From positions 868,001-932,000 of the forward strand of contig NZ_JAMQJY010000001.1 in the NCBI RefSeq assembly GCF_023703085.1: 64,000 bases of DNA, read 5' to 3'. Under the pieces are notes generated by a model, which had not been told where the DNA came from, searched no databases, and saw only the letters and a list, made by a program, of their open reading frames with translations. Position 1 is the first letter of the stretch; each line of letters starts with the position of its first letter. Positions 1 through 12,074 of the stretch are shown in pieces. The stretch is from Alkalicoccobacillus plakortidis. Its GTDB lineage: Bacteria > Bacillota > Bacilli > Bacillales > Bacillaceae_D. The position numbers and the translations under genes were made by a program.

Positions 1-812
1 CAAGTGTTCATAAGCTTGGAGGTTCACTAACTCAAAGCTCCATTTTAAACATAAAAGAAGGTCTTGTCTCCGCAAAACGAGTTCAGGCAATTATTAGTAT
101 GCTGACAACAACTTCTACATCGTATTTACTTTTATCGTCTTTAGATGCTGCTAGAAAACAACTAGCCATTAATGGTGAGGCTTTACTTACCGAAACTATC
201 CAATTAGCAGAAAAAGCTCGTGCGCAAATTAACAAAATTAATGGATTGGTCTGTTTAGGTGATTCATTACTGTCACTACAATCCGCACATTCATATGATC
301 CAACTAAATTAATTATTTCATTAAAAGGTTTAGGTATCTCAGGACATGATGCTGAGGTATGGTTGCGCGAGAATTTCACAATAGAAGTAGAACTTTCAGA
401 TCTATATAATATTCTTTGCATCGTTTCTTTTGGTGATACTGAAGAAAAAATGAATATACTCATTCACGCGTTAGAAACAATGTCTGAGCAATTTAATTTG
501 ACAAATCAACCGACTCACAGTTCATTCCCAATTCTTGTACCTGATGTACCAACTCTTGCGTTATCACCAAGAGATGCGTTCTATTCTGAGGTAGAAAGTG
601 TTGCTTTTGCGGAATCTGCCGGTCGAATTATCGCAGAGTTTATTATGGTTTATCCCCCAGGCATCCCAATTTTGATTCCTGGAGAGATTATCACTCCTGA
701 GAATCTAGACTATGTGCAAAAAAATCTAGAAGCTGGCTTGCCTGTACAAGGTCCAGAAGATGAAACGCTACAAACATTACTTGTTATTAAAGAACAACAT
801 GCGATTCGCTAA
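1..812 (+). CDS. speA: Arginine decarboxylase SpeA-like, C-terminal part (5' end outside window)
   Basis: PLP-dependent Orn/Lys/Arg decarboxylase of the Bacillus SpeA type, which makes agmatine from arginine for polyamine synthesis. The reading frame is open from base 3, so the start lies upstream of the window and about 269 codons are visible. The Schiff-base lysine is seen at once, in SVHKLGGSLTQ (lysine codon 12-14). The C-terminal domain follows, with the YPPGIPILIPGE motif typical of this fold near residues 214-225 of the visible part. In B. subtilis speA lies beside the pdh operon; here the two are separated by about 3.7 kb of other genes. A strong hairpin follows the stop codon. Family assignment is firm; the exact substrate is inferred from family and neighbourhood. 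Confidence 0.88.
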   Translation, partial: SVHKLGGSLTQSSILNIKEGLVSAKRVQAIISMLTTTSTSYLLLSSLDAARKQLAINGEALLTETIQLAEKARAQINKINGLVCLGDSLLSLQSAHSYDPTKLIISLKGLGISGHDAEVWLRENFTIEVELSDLYNILCIVSFGDTEEKMNILIHALETMSEQFNLTNQPTHSSFPILVPDVPTLALSPRDAFYSEVESVAFAESAGRIIAEFIMVYPPGIPILIPGEIITPENLDYVQKNLEAGLPVQGPEDETLQTLLVIKEQHAIR

Positions 813-821
813 ATTCAAATA

Positions 822-868
822 AAAGAGAGCTTAAAGATTATATGTCTTTAAGCTCTCTTTTTTATTTA
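822..868. terminator. Intrinsic terminator between convergent speA and deacetylase genes
   Basis: A perfect 16-bp stem (822-837 with 845-860) and 7-nt loop, flanked by A and T runs, so it can work in both directions. It separates two convergent genes. Confidence 0.85.
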
Positions 869-1698
869 ATCAAGTCAGGGTCAACAAATTCATATCCTTG
901 TTCACGGAGTCCATCGATAATAGTCGGAAGTGCTTCATTTGTCCAATCTCGATCATGCATTAATAGGTTAGCCCCATTCTGGAGGAATTCACTGTTCACC
1001 ATGATATCTGCTAGTGCATCTGCATCTTGATACTCTGATTCCCAGTCATAACCATATGTCCAATTCATTAAGGTCATACCCTCTTCTGCAACAAGCTCTT
1101 TTGAATAATCTGTGTTAGAGCCAAATGGTGCACGGAAAAAACGAGGACGCTCTCCAATAATCTCTTCTACGGTGTCACTAACCTCAACAATCTCTTCATA
1201 CTGTTCTTCTTCAGATAACGACTTTAGATCTTGATGTGTCATTGTATGGTTCCCAATGGGAAAGCCCATATTATGTATTTCCTTAAGCTTTTCTTTTTCT
1301 TCATCCGTATTTAAAAAATGTCCATTTACAAAAAAGATAGCTTGAACATTATTTTCTTTTAAGGTTTGTGCCATCTCAACGGCATGTTTATCCGGTGCAT
1401 CATCAAATGTTGCAAGTACTACTTCAGGATTTGCATCCTCAAGTGGATCAACCGTCCAGATAACATCATTAATCTCATACTCCGGCTCTACTTCTTCTAC
1501 TACTTCTTCACTATCCTCTTGTTCATCACTATCATCTGGATCTATTTCTTCTGTTGGCTCTTCTACCTCTTCAGGCTGCTCCTGCTGTTGATCTGGCTCT
1601 TCTTCGGTTATTTCAGGTGTATCCGCTTCTTGAGATGCAGAATTACAAGCAGCTAGCATCAACATGCTCATTGATCCATAGATCATTGTTTTTTTCAT
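862..1698 (-). CDS. Polysaccharide deacetylase lipoprotein (NodB domain)
   Basis: Membrane-anchored carbohydrate esterase family 4 enzyme, expected to deacetylate peptidoglycan or another polysaccharide outside the cell. The chosen ATG has a GAGGGGGAG ribosome site directly upstream; an upstream in-frame ATG at 1725 would spoil the signal peptide. Residues 1-18 form a lipoprotein signal with lipobox LAAC (Cys18). Residues about 24-72 are a Glu/Asp-rich linker, as often seen in secreted alkaliphile proteins. The NodB domain spans about 94-275: TFDD (Asp99, Asp100), zinc ligands His151 and His155 in NHTMTH, RAPFG 189-193, and LLMHD with His248. All catalytic motifs are present. The gene is monocistronic. 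The substrate is unknown. Confidence 0.9.
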   Translation of the reverse strand: MKKTMIYGSMSMLMLAACNSASQEADTPEITEEEPDQQQEQPEEVEEPTEEIDPDDSDEQEDSEEVVEEVEPEYEINDVIWTVDPLEDANPEVVLATFDDAPDKHAVEMAQTLKENNVQAIFFVNGHFLNTDEEKEKLKEIHNMGFPIGNHTMTHQDLKSLSEEEQYEEIVEVSDTVEEIIGERPRFFRAPFGSNTDYSKELVAEEGMTLMNWTYGYDWESEYQDADALADIMVNSEFLQNGANLLMHDRDWTNEALPTIIDGLREQGYEFVDPDLIK

Positions 1699-1999
1699 GC
1701 TTCTCCCCCTCACACTTTCAAACATGTGACTTATCTTAACAAAAACTTCCTTCTTGCGACAAGCATTCTGTTAAGGATTCTGCATTGTTACACACTTTGA
1801 TGAGTGGTTTTTCTTGATAAGGTAAATAATAAGTTCAACATAAATATCAGTTTTTCTAGATAAATGTTTAACATTGTCGTTTTTGAGGTACATATCTCTT
1901 TGATATGATTGTTTTTAATCGTTATATTCGGTTTGTGATTATTACGTAATTATGATAGCGTAGGGAACGTTGCACATCTTTCGAGGAGGAGAAAAGAAT

Positions 2000-3616
2000 T
2001 TGAAAAACACGACATCAGTATTTATGATTTCTATTATTATTGCTATAGCTTTTATTTTATGGGGAGTTTTACTTCCAAATAATCTTGACTCCGTTACATC
2101 GACTGTTCAAGGATTTTTAACGGGTCAATTAGGTTGGTTTTATTTATTAGCTGCCACCTTTTTTGTAGGGTTTTCTATCTATCTTATCTTTAGCCCATAT
2201 GGAAAAATCAAACTGGGTAAACCCGATGAAAAACCTCAATATAGCTTTTTGACTTGGTTTGCATTCTTGTTTACTGTTGGCATGGGGATCGGTCTTGTAT
2301 TCTGGGGGGCGGCTGAACCGATCAGCCATCTAAACACCCCATTTAGAGCAGATCCAGGTACTAACCAAGCTGCAGCAGAAGCCATACAGTACTCTATGTT
2401 CCACTGGGGTATTCATCCTTGGGCGATTTATTCTGTTGTTGCATTGTGCCTTGCTTACTTTCAGTTTAGAAAAGACGAACCGGCTATGTTTAGCTCAACA
2501 CTTCGTCCACTGGTAGGAAATAGAGTTGATGGAGGACTAGGTACCACTATTAATGTATTTGTTGTCATAGCAACTGTTTTTGGTGTAGCTACCTCTCTAG
2601 GCTTTGGAGCAGCACAAATTTCAGGAGGCTTAGGGTTCCTATTTCCATCTATCTTAAATCTTAACCCTACATTTCTTAATTTGATTGTCATTGTTATTGT
2701 AACAATATTGTTCAGTGTATCTGCTCTTACTGGTATTGATAAAGGTATTCGATATTTGAGTAATCTTAATGTCTACCTTGCAATAGCACTTATGTTATTT
2801 GTTCTTTTTGCTGGATCAACAGCATATATGATGGGTGTCTTCACACAAGGAATTGGTAATTATCTTCAAAACTTCATTAACATGAGTTTTTCACTTGATA
2901 TTTATGATTCAGAAAATACATGGATTCAAGACTGGACTTTATTTTATTGGGCTTGGTGGATTTCTTGGTCTCCATTTGTTGGATCATTTATTGCTCGTGT
3001 TTCAAGAGGGCGTACAATTAGAGAGTTCGTTATTGGTGTTATAGCCGTACCTGCACTTTTCGGGGCATTATGGTTTAGTGTTTTTGGCGGAGCCGGCATA
3101 CAGCTTGAAAGAATCGGTAGCGGTATAGGTGAGATGATTGCAACATCAGGTGAGGAAGTTGCTTTGTTCGCTCTACTAGAGCAATTCCCGTTTACTATGT
3201 TTGTATCTTTAGTTGCATTAGTATTAATAGGCTCATTTTTTGTAACGTCTGCAGACTCAGCTACAGTTGTTCTAGGCATGCAAACGACTGGTGGTATGCT
3301 TAATCCTCCAAATGTTGTTAAATTGGTATGGGGTCTCGTTATTTCTGGAACTGCTGCAGTTCTACTAACGTCTGAACAAGGACTGAATGCCCTTCAAACT
3401 ACCGCAATCATAGGAGCCTTTCCATTTACGTTCATTATGATTATGATGGTTGTCGCATTAATGAAGTCACTTGGAGACGAGAAACCACTTCTAGCTCAAG
3501 ATAAAGAACGTCTTCGTCAAGAACGCGCTAGATTAAAAAGTGAGCAAAATAAACTAAAAGAAGAAAAAGAGAAATTTCGTAAGGCGAAGATCGATAGCCT
3601 TAAAAATAAAAAATAA
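2000..3616 (+). CDS. BCCT-family transporter (glycine betaine/choline type, OpuD/BetL-like)
   Basis: Secondary transporter of the betaine/choline/carnitine family, probably importing compatible solutes under osmotic stress. The TTG at 2000 is preferred because GAGGAGGAG ends 8 bases upstream; an in-frame TTG at 1970 lacks such a site. About 538 residues with 12 hydrophobic segments. The glycine-rich GMGIGLVFWGAAEP stretch and the Trp-rich family signature WAWWISWSPFVGSF are both present. The last ~45 residues are highly charged (Lys/Arg/Glu) and predicted to form a helix or coiled coil, longer than in minimal BCCT carriers and reminiscent of osmosensing tails. The gene stands alone between two terminators. 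The substrate cannot be read from sequence alone. Confidence 0.9.
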   Translation: MKNTTSVFMISIIIAIAFILWGVLLPNNLDSVTSTVQGFLTGQLGWFYLLAATFFVGFSIYLIFSPYGKIKLGKPDEKPQYSFLTWFAFLFTVGMGIGLVFWGAAEPISHLNTPFRADPGTNQAAAEAIQYSMFHWGIHPWAIYSVVALCLAYFQFRKDEPAMFSSTLRPLVGNRVDGGLGTTINVFVVIATVFGVATSLGFGAAQISGGLGFLFPSILNLNPTFLNLIVIVIVTILFSVSALTGIDKGIRYLSNLNVYLAIALMLFVLFAGSTAYMMGVFTQGIGNYLQNFINMSFSLDIYDSENTWIQDWTLFYWAWWISWSPFVGSFIARVSRGRTIREFVIGVIAVPALFGALWFSVFGGAGIQLERIGSGIGEMIATSGEEVALFALLEQFPFTMFVSLVALVLIGSFFVTSADSATVVLGMQTTGGMLNPPNVVKLVWGLVISGTAAVLLTSEQGLNALQTTAIIGAFPFTFIMIMMVVALMKSLGDEKPLLAQDKERLRQERARLKSEQNKLKEEKEKFRKAKIDSLKNKK

Positions 3617-3620
3617 ATAA

Positions 3621-3662
3621 AGAAAGCCGAGATTTTAACACTATTCTCGGCTTTCTTTTTAC
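3621..3662 (+). terminator. Intrinsic terminator after the BCCT gene
   Basis: A 12-bp perfect stem (3621-3632 with 3645-3656) followed by a T run, 4 bases after the stop codon. Confidence 0.88.
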
Positions 3663-3776
3663 TATCTATTTCTATTTCATTACATTTATGTTACTTTCCA
3701 TCTTGTTAGATCGAAACATGATAAACTGAAAATATTGATTGTTAAGTTAAGACATACTGAAGGGAAGTGAGAGAGA

Positions 3777-4178
3777 TTGAATAAGTGGCTAATTATACTG
3801 AGTTCTTGTGCACTGTTAATACTGACAAGCTGTATTGCTGCGTCAACCTCACCCTCCAGCCCTATTAGTCAAACACAAGAAGACGCCCCTGTTGCAGTCC
3901 TTTTTTCAGATGCTGACAATCCGGAACGTGAACAAGAAACTAATTACTACGATGCTCTTATTGAACTGAGTAGCGATTATCCAGATGAAATGCCCGAGCT
4001 AGTTATTGTTGATTCATCTGATCAAGAAAAGATTCAGTATTACGATATTGTACAATTTCCAACCATCCTCTGTCTTGATGGTGAAGATATTTCACTTAGA
4101 ATTGAGGGTATGAATAAAAAAGAAGAAATCTTAATGCTTTTATCTAATCTTCTAGAACTTAACATAAAAATGGGATAA
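3777..4178 (+). CDS. Small thioredoxin-like lipoprotein without CXXC
   Basis: TTG start at 3777 preceded by AGGGAAGTGAG. Residues 1-18 form a lipoprotein signal (lipobox LTSC, Cys19). The rest, 133 residues in total, has the order expected of a thioredoxin fold: a beta strand (PVAVLFSDAD), a helix, a second strand (ELVIVDSSD), and a cis-proline-like segment QFPTILCLDGE near residues 95-105. No CXXC pair is present, so a redox role in the usual sense is unlikely. It would sit on the outer face of the membrane. Not recognised beyond the fold; this is an inferred structural likeness. It occupies the neighbourhood where B. subtilis has slp between pdhD and speA, but no similarity to Slp is claimed. 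Confidence 0.7.
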   Translation: MNKWLIILSSCALLILTSCIAASTSPSSPISQTQEDAPVAVLFSDADNPEREQETNYYDALIELSSDYPDEMPELVIVDSSDQEKIQYYDIVQFPTILCLDGEDISLRIEGMNKKEEILMLLSNLLELNIKMG

Positions 4179-4188
4179 GCACTCAAAA

Positions 4189-4214
4189 AATCTTCTATAG
4201 CAGAAGGTTTTTTT
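4189..4214 (+). terminator. Weak intrinsic terminator
   Basis: An 8-bp stem with one G-T pair (4189-4196 with 4202-4209) running into seven Ts, just after the lipoprotein gene. Confidence 0.65.
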
Positions 4215-4339
4215 ATTTTGTATCTAAATAGAGGTTGGAACAGATGTATCCTGATAACCTAAAAAGATAAGCGATCCTAATTTGATTATGATCGTTCATC
4301 TTTTGGCTTGGTTTCAAATGAAACCTGAGATAAGTAAAA

Positions 4340-4456
4340 ACCAAGCTTAGGGCGTAAATGGGGGCTCACGTGAGGCTTCATATACTCACCCGTCGCCCTG
4401 CGCGTACGGTGAGTATATCCGCTGCTGCTGTAGCTTTATCCATTTTAAAATGGATA
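4340..4456. repeat. Intergenic run of palindromes, function unknown
   Basis: This gene-free stretch holds three inverted repeats in a row: CTCACGTGAG (4365-4374), an 11-bp stem ATATACTCACC/GGTGAGTATAT (4380-4390 with 4408-4418) around a GC-rich loop, and a 20-plus-base palindrome centred on TTTTAAAA (about 4435-4456). The middle part is GC-richer than the surroundings. It resembles the REP-like islands elsewhere in the window in style but not in sequence. No open reading frame or known RNA is recognised. Confidence 0.5.
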
Positions 4457-4486
4457 AAAAACCTCCCAAATGAATGGGAGGTTTTT
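4457..4486 (-). terminator. Terminator of the pdh operon
   Basis: A 12-bp stem (4457-4468 with 4475-4486) with A and T runs on both sides, directly after the pdhD stop codon on the minus strand. Confidence 0.85.
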
Positions 4487-4491
4487 AATGA

Positions 4492-7194
<2,703 letters not shown>

Positions 7195-7352
7195 GCTCAA
7201 GCGCCTCCTTCATTATACCTTGATTTCTGTTCGTGTAAAAGGAAAGAACGACACCAAGTGACAGATATTCGACATGTACAACATAGACAAATGCCTTATC
7301 ACAAGGTTTCGTTTCCTTTTTTGCTAAGAGCCTTACTATTTAATTCATTTAA

Positions 7353-8330
7353 TTAAAAGTTTACAACTTCTTTTGCTTTTTCAACGATGTCTTTATGGTT
7401 AGGCAACCATAGGTCTTCCGCTGTAGCAAAAGCGTAAATAGTATCAGGTGCTGTCACACGTAATACTGGTGCTTCAAGAGAAAGAATCGCACGTTCAGTA
7501 ATTTCAGCAACCACATTAGCAGCAATACCTGCTTGCTTTTGTGCTTCTTGAACAACAATTGCACGGTTTGTTTTTTCAACAGAAGCGATTACTGTTTCAA
7601 CATCAAACGGGCTAACTGTCATTAAATCAATTACTTCTGCTTCGATTCCATCTTCAGCAAGCTCTTCAGCTGCTTTAAGTGAAGCTTGTACCATTGCGCC
7701 GTAAGCAACAATCGTAATGTCTTTACCTTCGCGCTTAATGTCTGCTTTTCCAAGCTCAATTGTGTACTCTTCCTCAGGAACCTCTTGACGGAAAGAACGG
7801 TACAATTTCATGTGCTCAAGGAATACAACAGGATCATTATCACGAATAGAAGAAATGATTAATCCTTTTGCGTCATAGGGATTTGAAGGAATAACAACTT
7901 TAAGACCAGGAGTCTGAGCCATAAGACCTTCTAGAGAATCCGCATGCATCTCAGGTGTTTTTACACCGCCACCAAATGGTGAACGAATTGTAATTGGCAT
8001 TGTTTGTTTGCCACCTGAGCGATAACGCCAACGAGACATTTGTCCAGCAACAGAATCAAATACTTCAAATACAAATCCGAAGAATTGAATTTCCATAACA
8101 GGACGGTGGTCAGTTAAAGCAAGACCAATTGCTAATCCACCAATACCAGACTCAGCAAGTGGTGTATCAAATACACGATCCTCACCGAATTCTTTTTGAA
8201 GGTTTTCTGTTACACGGAATACTCCGCCGTTATTACCTACATCTTCACCAAAAACAAGTACATCTTCATTTGCTTTAAGCTCATTACGAAGACCATCCGT
8301 AATGGCTTGAGCCATTGTCCAATTACCCAT
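7353..8330 (-). CDS. pdhB: Pyruvate dehydrogenase E1 beta subunit
   Basis: Beta subunit of the thiamine-diphosphate-dependent E1, which decarboxylates pyruvate and reductively acetylates the lipoyl groups of PdhC. 325 residues, full length and unbroken. Family signatures visible: [13 protein letters not shown] near the N-terminus, the transketolase pyrimidine-domain stretch with PMEIQFFGF, and the C-terminal transketolase domain beginning near [13 protein letters not shown]. The start lies 3 bases beyond the pdhA stop; an AAAGGAG inside the end of pdhA can serve as ribosome site. Translational coupling with pdhA is likely. Confidence 0.95.
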   Translation of the reverse strand: MGNWTMAQAITDGLRNELKANEDVLVFGEDVGNNGGVFRVTENLQKEFGEDRVFDTPLAESGIGGLAIGLALTDHRPVMEIQFFGFVFEVFDSVAGQMSRWRYRSGGKQTMPITIRSPFGGGVKTPEMHADSLEGLMAQTPGLKVVIPSNPYDAKGLIISSIRDNDPVVFLEHMKLYRSFRQEVPEEEYTIELGKADIKREGKDITIVAYGAMVQASLKAAEELAEDGIEAEVIDLMTVSPFDVETVIASVEKTNRAIVVQEAQKQAGIAANVVAEITERAILSLEAPVLRVTAPDTIYAFATAEDLWLPNHKDIVEKAKEVVNF

Positions 8331-8333
8331 GAC

Positions 8334-9438
<1,105 letters not shown>

Positions 9439-9628
9439 TCATTTTCATCGTTCGCGTTAGTCCATATCTTTTGTGCAAGAAACTACAAAGTTCACTCAGT
9501 TAGGATACCCAATGTCTAAAGATCCATAACCTCAATATTGCTTATCTAAACGTTTTTTGTATTGTTTGTTGCACTAGTGATATATAGAGACAAAAGCGAC
9601 CTAAAAACATCTAAAACTTAGAGTATAA

Positions 9629-9807
9629 CTGTATTAGTAATAAAATAGAAATACTGATACACTCGTCTACTTGATCTAGTCTACCTTACAGTCACTAATA
9701 CAGTCAATTCTTTTGTATTAATTAGAAAGACAACGTTTGTATTCCGGCACATTTTTGTTAAAAACCCATCTGTGTTATACAGCACATCTAAATATACTGG
9801 TACAGTT
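9629..9807 (-). promoter_or_regulatory. Four copies of an 11-bp operator-like motif upstream of pdhA
   Basis: The gene-free region 9430-9820 contains ACTGTATTAGT (9629-9639), ACTGATACACT (9654-9664), ACTAATACAGT (9695-9705) and ACTGGTACAGT (9797-9807). The first is the exact reverse complement of the third. The shared form is ACTRRTACAGT, near-palindromic, in the style of GntR-family operators. The third copy overlaps a possible minus-strand -35 (TTGACT, 9703-9708) that pairs with TAGACT (9679-9684) at an 18-base spacer. Motif repetition is seen directly; its role in pdh control and the promoter call are inference. Confidence 0.55.
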
Positions 9808-9820
9808 TAGCTCAATTGTG

Positions 9821-10471
9821 TTAGTTAAACGTCACATCTAAGTCCGCTGATTCATAAAAGGTTCGTTTTGTCTGGTTATATGTATCCGTCAAGCTGTTAA
9901 ATTGCTCTGTAGCGTCAGTTATCTCTTGATATTTGCTGTTCACTTGTTCAATTTGATCCTCTAGCTCGCTTACATCTAAATCCTCTTGGCCAAGTAGTTG
10001 GTATAATTGTTCATCTAAATCCAGTGACTCTGCGTATAGTCCATTCAAAGTGGTGTAACTTTCATATCGGTTATCCATGGCTTCTTGAACGTCGTTTGCA
10101 AGATTTCTTGTTTCTTCGTTATCAATGCTTTCAAATTCAGCTTCTGCTTTTGAAGCTTCCTCATAACCTGCTTCAATACCTTTTTTCTCTTCTTCGAGCA
10201 ATTCACGTCTTGTTTCAACAGATTCTAATAATTGATCAGTCAATGAAACAATTGAATCATATTCGTCCATTCCAAGCTCAATTACTTCTTCATACCATCC
10301 TTGTTCTTGTTGTTCTGCTTCCTGCAATAAGGATTGTTGTTCTGCAAATACCGATTCTTCCTCTACTGCAGCTTCAAAATGATCATAGACAGTTTGCTCT
10401 GGGTCAGTGCTACATGCTGCAAGCATAGCTCCTAATGAAACGACAGAGAGTAGTCCTACTATTTTTTTCAT
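9821..10471 (-). CDS. ykyA: YkyA-family lipoprotein
   Basis: Predicted membrane-anchored lipoprotein of the YkyA family, which in B. subtilis also lies between rnjA/def and pdhA. ATG at 10471 has AGGAGG at ideal spacing. Signal with lipobox LAAC, Cys20. The mature part is about 195 residues of almost continuous Glu/Gln-rich helix, likely a coiled-coil bundle (for example EEEKKGIEAGYEEASKAEAE). Function unknown; a cell-wall-binding or wall-maintenance role is often suggested for helical surface lipoproteins, but nothing in the sequence proves it. Monocistronic. Confidence 0.8.
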   Translation of the reverse strand: MKKIVGLLSVVSLGAMLAACSTDPEQTVYDHFEAAVEEESVFAEQQSLLQEAEQQEQGWYEEVIELGMDEYDSIVSLTDQLLESVETRRELLEEEKKGIEAGYEEASKAEAEFESIDNEETRNLANDVQEAMDNRYESYTTLNGLYAESLDLDEQLYQLLGQEDLDVSELEDQIEQVNSKYQEITDATEQFNSLTDTYNQTKRTFYESADLDVTFN

Positions 10472-10649
10472 ATTAATGTACCTCCTATTCAAACGTCCTC
10501 TAAATTTTGACACATGTTGAGAAAGCCCGTCAATGAAAATAAACAAAGCAAATATAATCATTATGGGCATTCGTCCAGCCATAATTTTTTTTTTGCATAT
10601 GGTATGAGTGAATCGTCTATTAGGCGATAAATTAAAGGAGGTTTTTTAA

Positions 10650-10829
10650 ATGGGATATGGATATGGTGGACATTGTGACGAATGTTATGATCCTTGTGGA
10701 TATGGATACGGTGGACCAGTAGGTGGATATGGACACGAAAAAGGTGGAAAAGGCTTTGCTTTAATCGTTGTTCTGTTTATTCTTCTTATCATTGTTGGAG
10801 CTTGCGGACTTGGCGGAGGATACAAATAA
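10650..10829 (+). CDS. YjcZ-family small sporulation-type protein
   Basis: 59 residues starting at ATG 10650, with AAAGGAGG 8 bases upstream. The N-terminal half is Gly/Tyr-rich ([20 protein letters not shown]), followed by the conserved C-terminal hydrophobic block [18 protein letters not shown] that defines the YjcZ/SscA-like family. Such peptides are associated with spores in Bacillus. Upstream, CATATGGTA (10596-10604) resembles a mother-cell sigma-K -10 box, but no matching -35 is clear. Family call is based on the C-terminal block and composition. Confidence 0.85.
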   Translation: MGYGYGGHCDECYDPCGYGYGGPVGGYGHEKGGKGFALIVVLFILLIIVGACGLGGGYK

Positions 10830-10847
10830 GAACTCTTTTTAGAGGAT

Positions 10848-10870
10848 AAGGGGTGAGACTCCCCTTCTTA
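10848..10870 (+). terminator. Weak hairpin after the YjcZ gene
   Basis: AAGGGG (10848-10853) can pair with CCCCTT (10861-10866), followed by a short pyrimidine stretch. A weak terminator at best. Confidence 0.4.
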
Positions 10871-10950
10871 CATAGCTATTTTATCAATAACTCTTGCTAT
10901 TTCTGTCACTTCTTTTTAAAGTATAGCTAGAGATTAAAGGAGTGAATCGA

Positions 10951-11488
10951 ATGTTAACAATGAAAGATATTGTACGTGAGGGAAATCCGGTTCTTCGAAA
11001 AGTTGCTGAGCCTGTTTCTATACCTCCATCCCAAGAGGATATTGATACCTTAAATGAAATGCTTGAATACCTAATTAACAGCCAAGATCCTGAGATCTCC
11101 GAGAAATACGATCTTCGTCCTGGAATCGGGATTGCCGCGCCACAAATTGGTGTATCTAAACGTATGTTTGCCCTTCATCTTATTGATGAAGCGGATAATG
11201 AATATAGTTTAGGATTGATTAATCCAAGAATAATTAGCCATTCAGTTGAAGAAACACATCTTGATAACGGTGAAGGCTGCTTATCTGTTGAACGAACCAT
11301 CGAGGGTTTAGTACCACGGTATTCTCGGATTACCATAAAAGCAACAACTATTGAAGGGGAAGAAATCAAACTTCGCTTACGCGGCATCGCAGCTATCGCC
11401 TTTCAACATGAGCTTGGATCATTTAAATGGAATTATGTTTTATGACCGAATTGAAGGATTTGAAGATTCGTTAAAAAAAGAGCTATAA
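10951..11488 (+). CDS. def: Peptide deformylase, with one frameshift
   Basis: Removes the formyl group from the N-terminal methionine of new proteins. ATG at 10951 has AAAGGAG 9 bases upstream and gives MLTMKDIVREGNP, matching the Bacillus type 2 deformylases. Metal motifs: GIGIAAPQIG, GEGCLSV (Cys ligand) and HELDH. The last is seen only after mending the frame at 11412-11417, where GCTTGG should read GCTGG; the protein then continues DHLNGIMFYDRIEG and stops at 11488 (about 178 residues). Without mending, the second histidine ligand would be lost, which supports an error over real decay, although Bacillus often has a second deformylase gene. A terminator follows. Confidence 0.9.
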
Positions 11489-11502
11489 ATGGAGAGGTAA
11501 CC

Positions 11503-11530
11503 AAAGAGGCCACTTGCGCCTCTTTTTTTG
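11503..11530 (+). terminator. Terminator after def
   Basis: An 8-bp perfect stem (11503-11510 with 11518-11525) followed by a T run. Confidence 0.8.
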
Positions 11531-11641
11531 TGTGTAATTATCAAAATTTACCTGAAACATTTTTATGACAAGCTACACATACTACATTTATACAATTCTA
11601 TACGCCTAATATTCTTCTTAAAGGTGGAAAGGAGCCCAATC

Positions 11642-11719
11642 ATGTTACGTAGATTAAAAAAGAGATTAATTAAAAACTGTCGAAATTTATTATCTAAAAA
11701 TCGTCTACTTGAGGTTTAA
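11642..11719 (+). CDS. Very small basic peptide upstream of rpoY
   Basis: A 25-residue reading frame with ATG 11642 and AAGGAG 8 bases upstream (GGTGGAAAGGAGCCCAATC). The peptide is strongly basic (MLRRLKKRLIKNCRNLL...). It loosely recalls Fur-regulated small basic proteins such as FbpB, but I cannot establish homology. Its good ribosome site is the main support. Confidence 0.4.
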   Translation: MLRRLKKRLIKNCRNLLSKNRLLEV

Positions 11720-11858
11720 AACCACTATTTCATGAGAAAACTGGATGGCTAAAGAGCTAACAAAACAGATGAATTTTAGCTTTCTAAAAAAGAATCAATG
11801 AAATAAACCAGGCATTGCTTTATAATGAGTGTTAAACAATGTCTAAGGAGAGGTAAGA

Positions 11859-12071
11859 ATGAGTATATTTAAAGTATTTTTTCAAGAATCACCAAGCGAG
11901 GTTCCAGTCCGTGAATGGACACAGTCTGTTTATGTAGAAGGGGAATCAGAAGCAGACGTCCGCAAAAAACTAGCTTCTCGGCAATATAATATTGAATTTG
12001 TAACATTACTCTCTGGAGCTCATCTTGAATACGAGCAAAATAGCGAAGATTTCAAAACGGAGACTGTTTAA
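11859..12071 (+). CDS. rpoY: RNA polymerase epsilon subunit
   Basis: 70-residue accessory subunit of Firmicutes RNA polymerase (formerly YkzG). Starts with MSIFKVFFQES, contains the conserved VPVREWTQSVYVEGESEADVR region, and sits directly upstream of RNase J1 with a 3-base gap, exactly as in B. subtilis. AAGGAG precedes the ATG. A TATAAT at 11821-11826 is a likely -10 for the rpoY-rnjA operon, though the -35 is poor. Confidence 0.95.
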   Translation: MSIFKVFFQESPSEVPVREWTQSVYVEGESEADVRKKLASRQYNIEFVTLLSGAHLEYEQNSEDFKTETV

Positions 12072-12074
12072 TTA

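Noticed and set aside
1881..1956. Promoters of the BCCT gene at TATGAT 1904-1909 or 1951-1956
   Set aside because: Neither has a convincing -35 at 16-18 bases; left unannotated.
10024..10428. A 134-codon plus-strand open frame opposite ykyA
   Set aside because: Antisense shadow of a Glu/Gln-rich coiled coil, giving a Leu-rich product without start signals.
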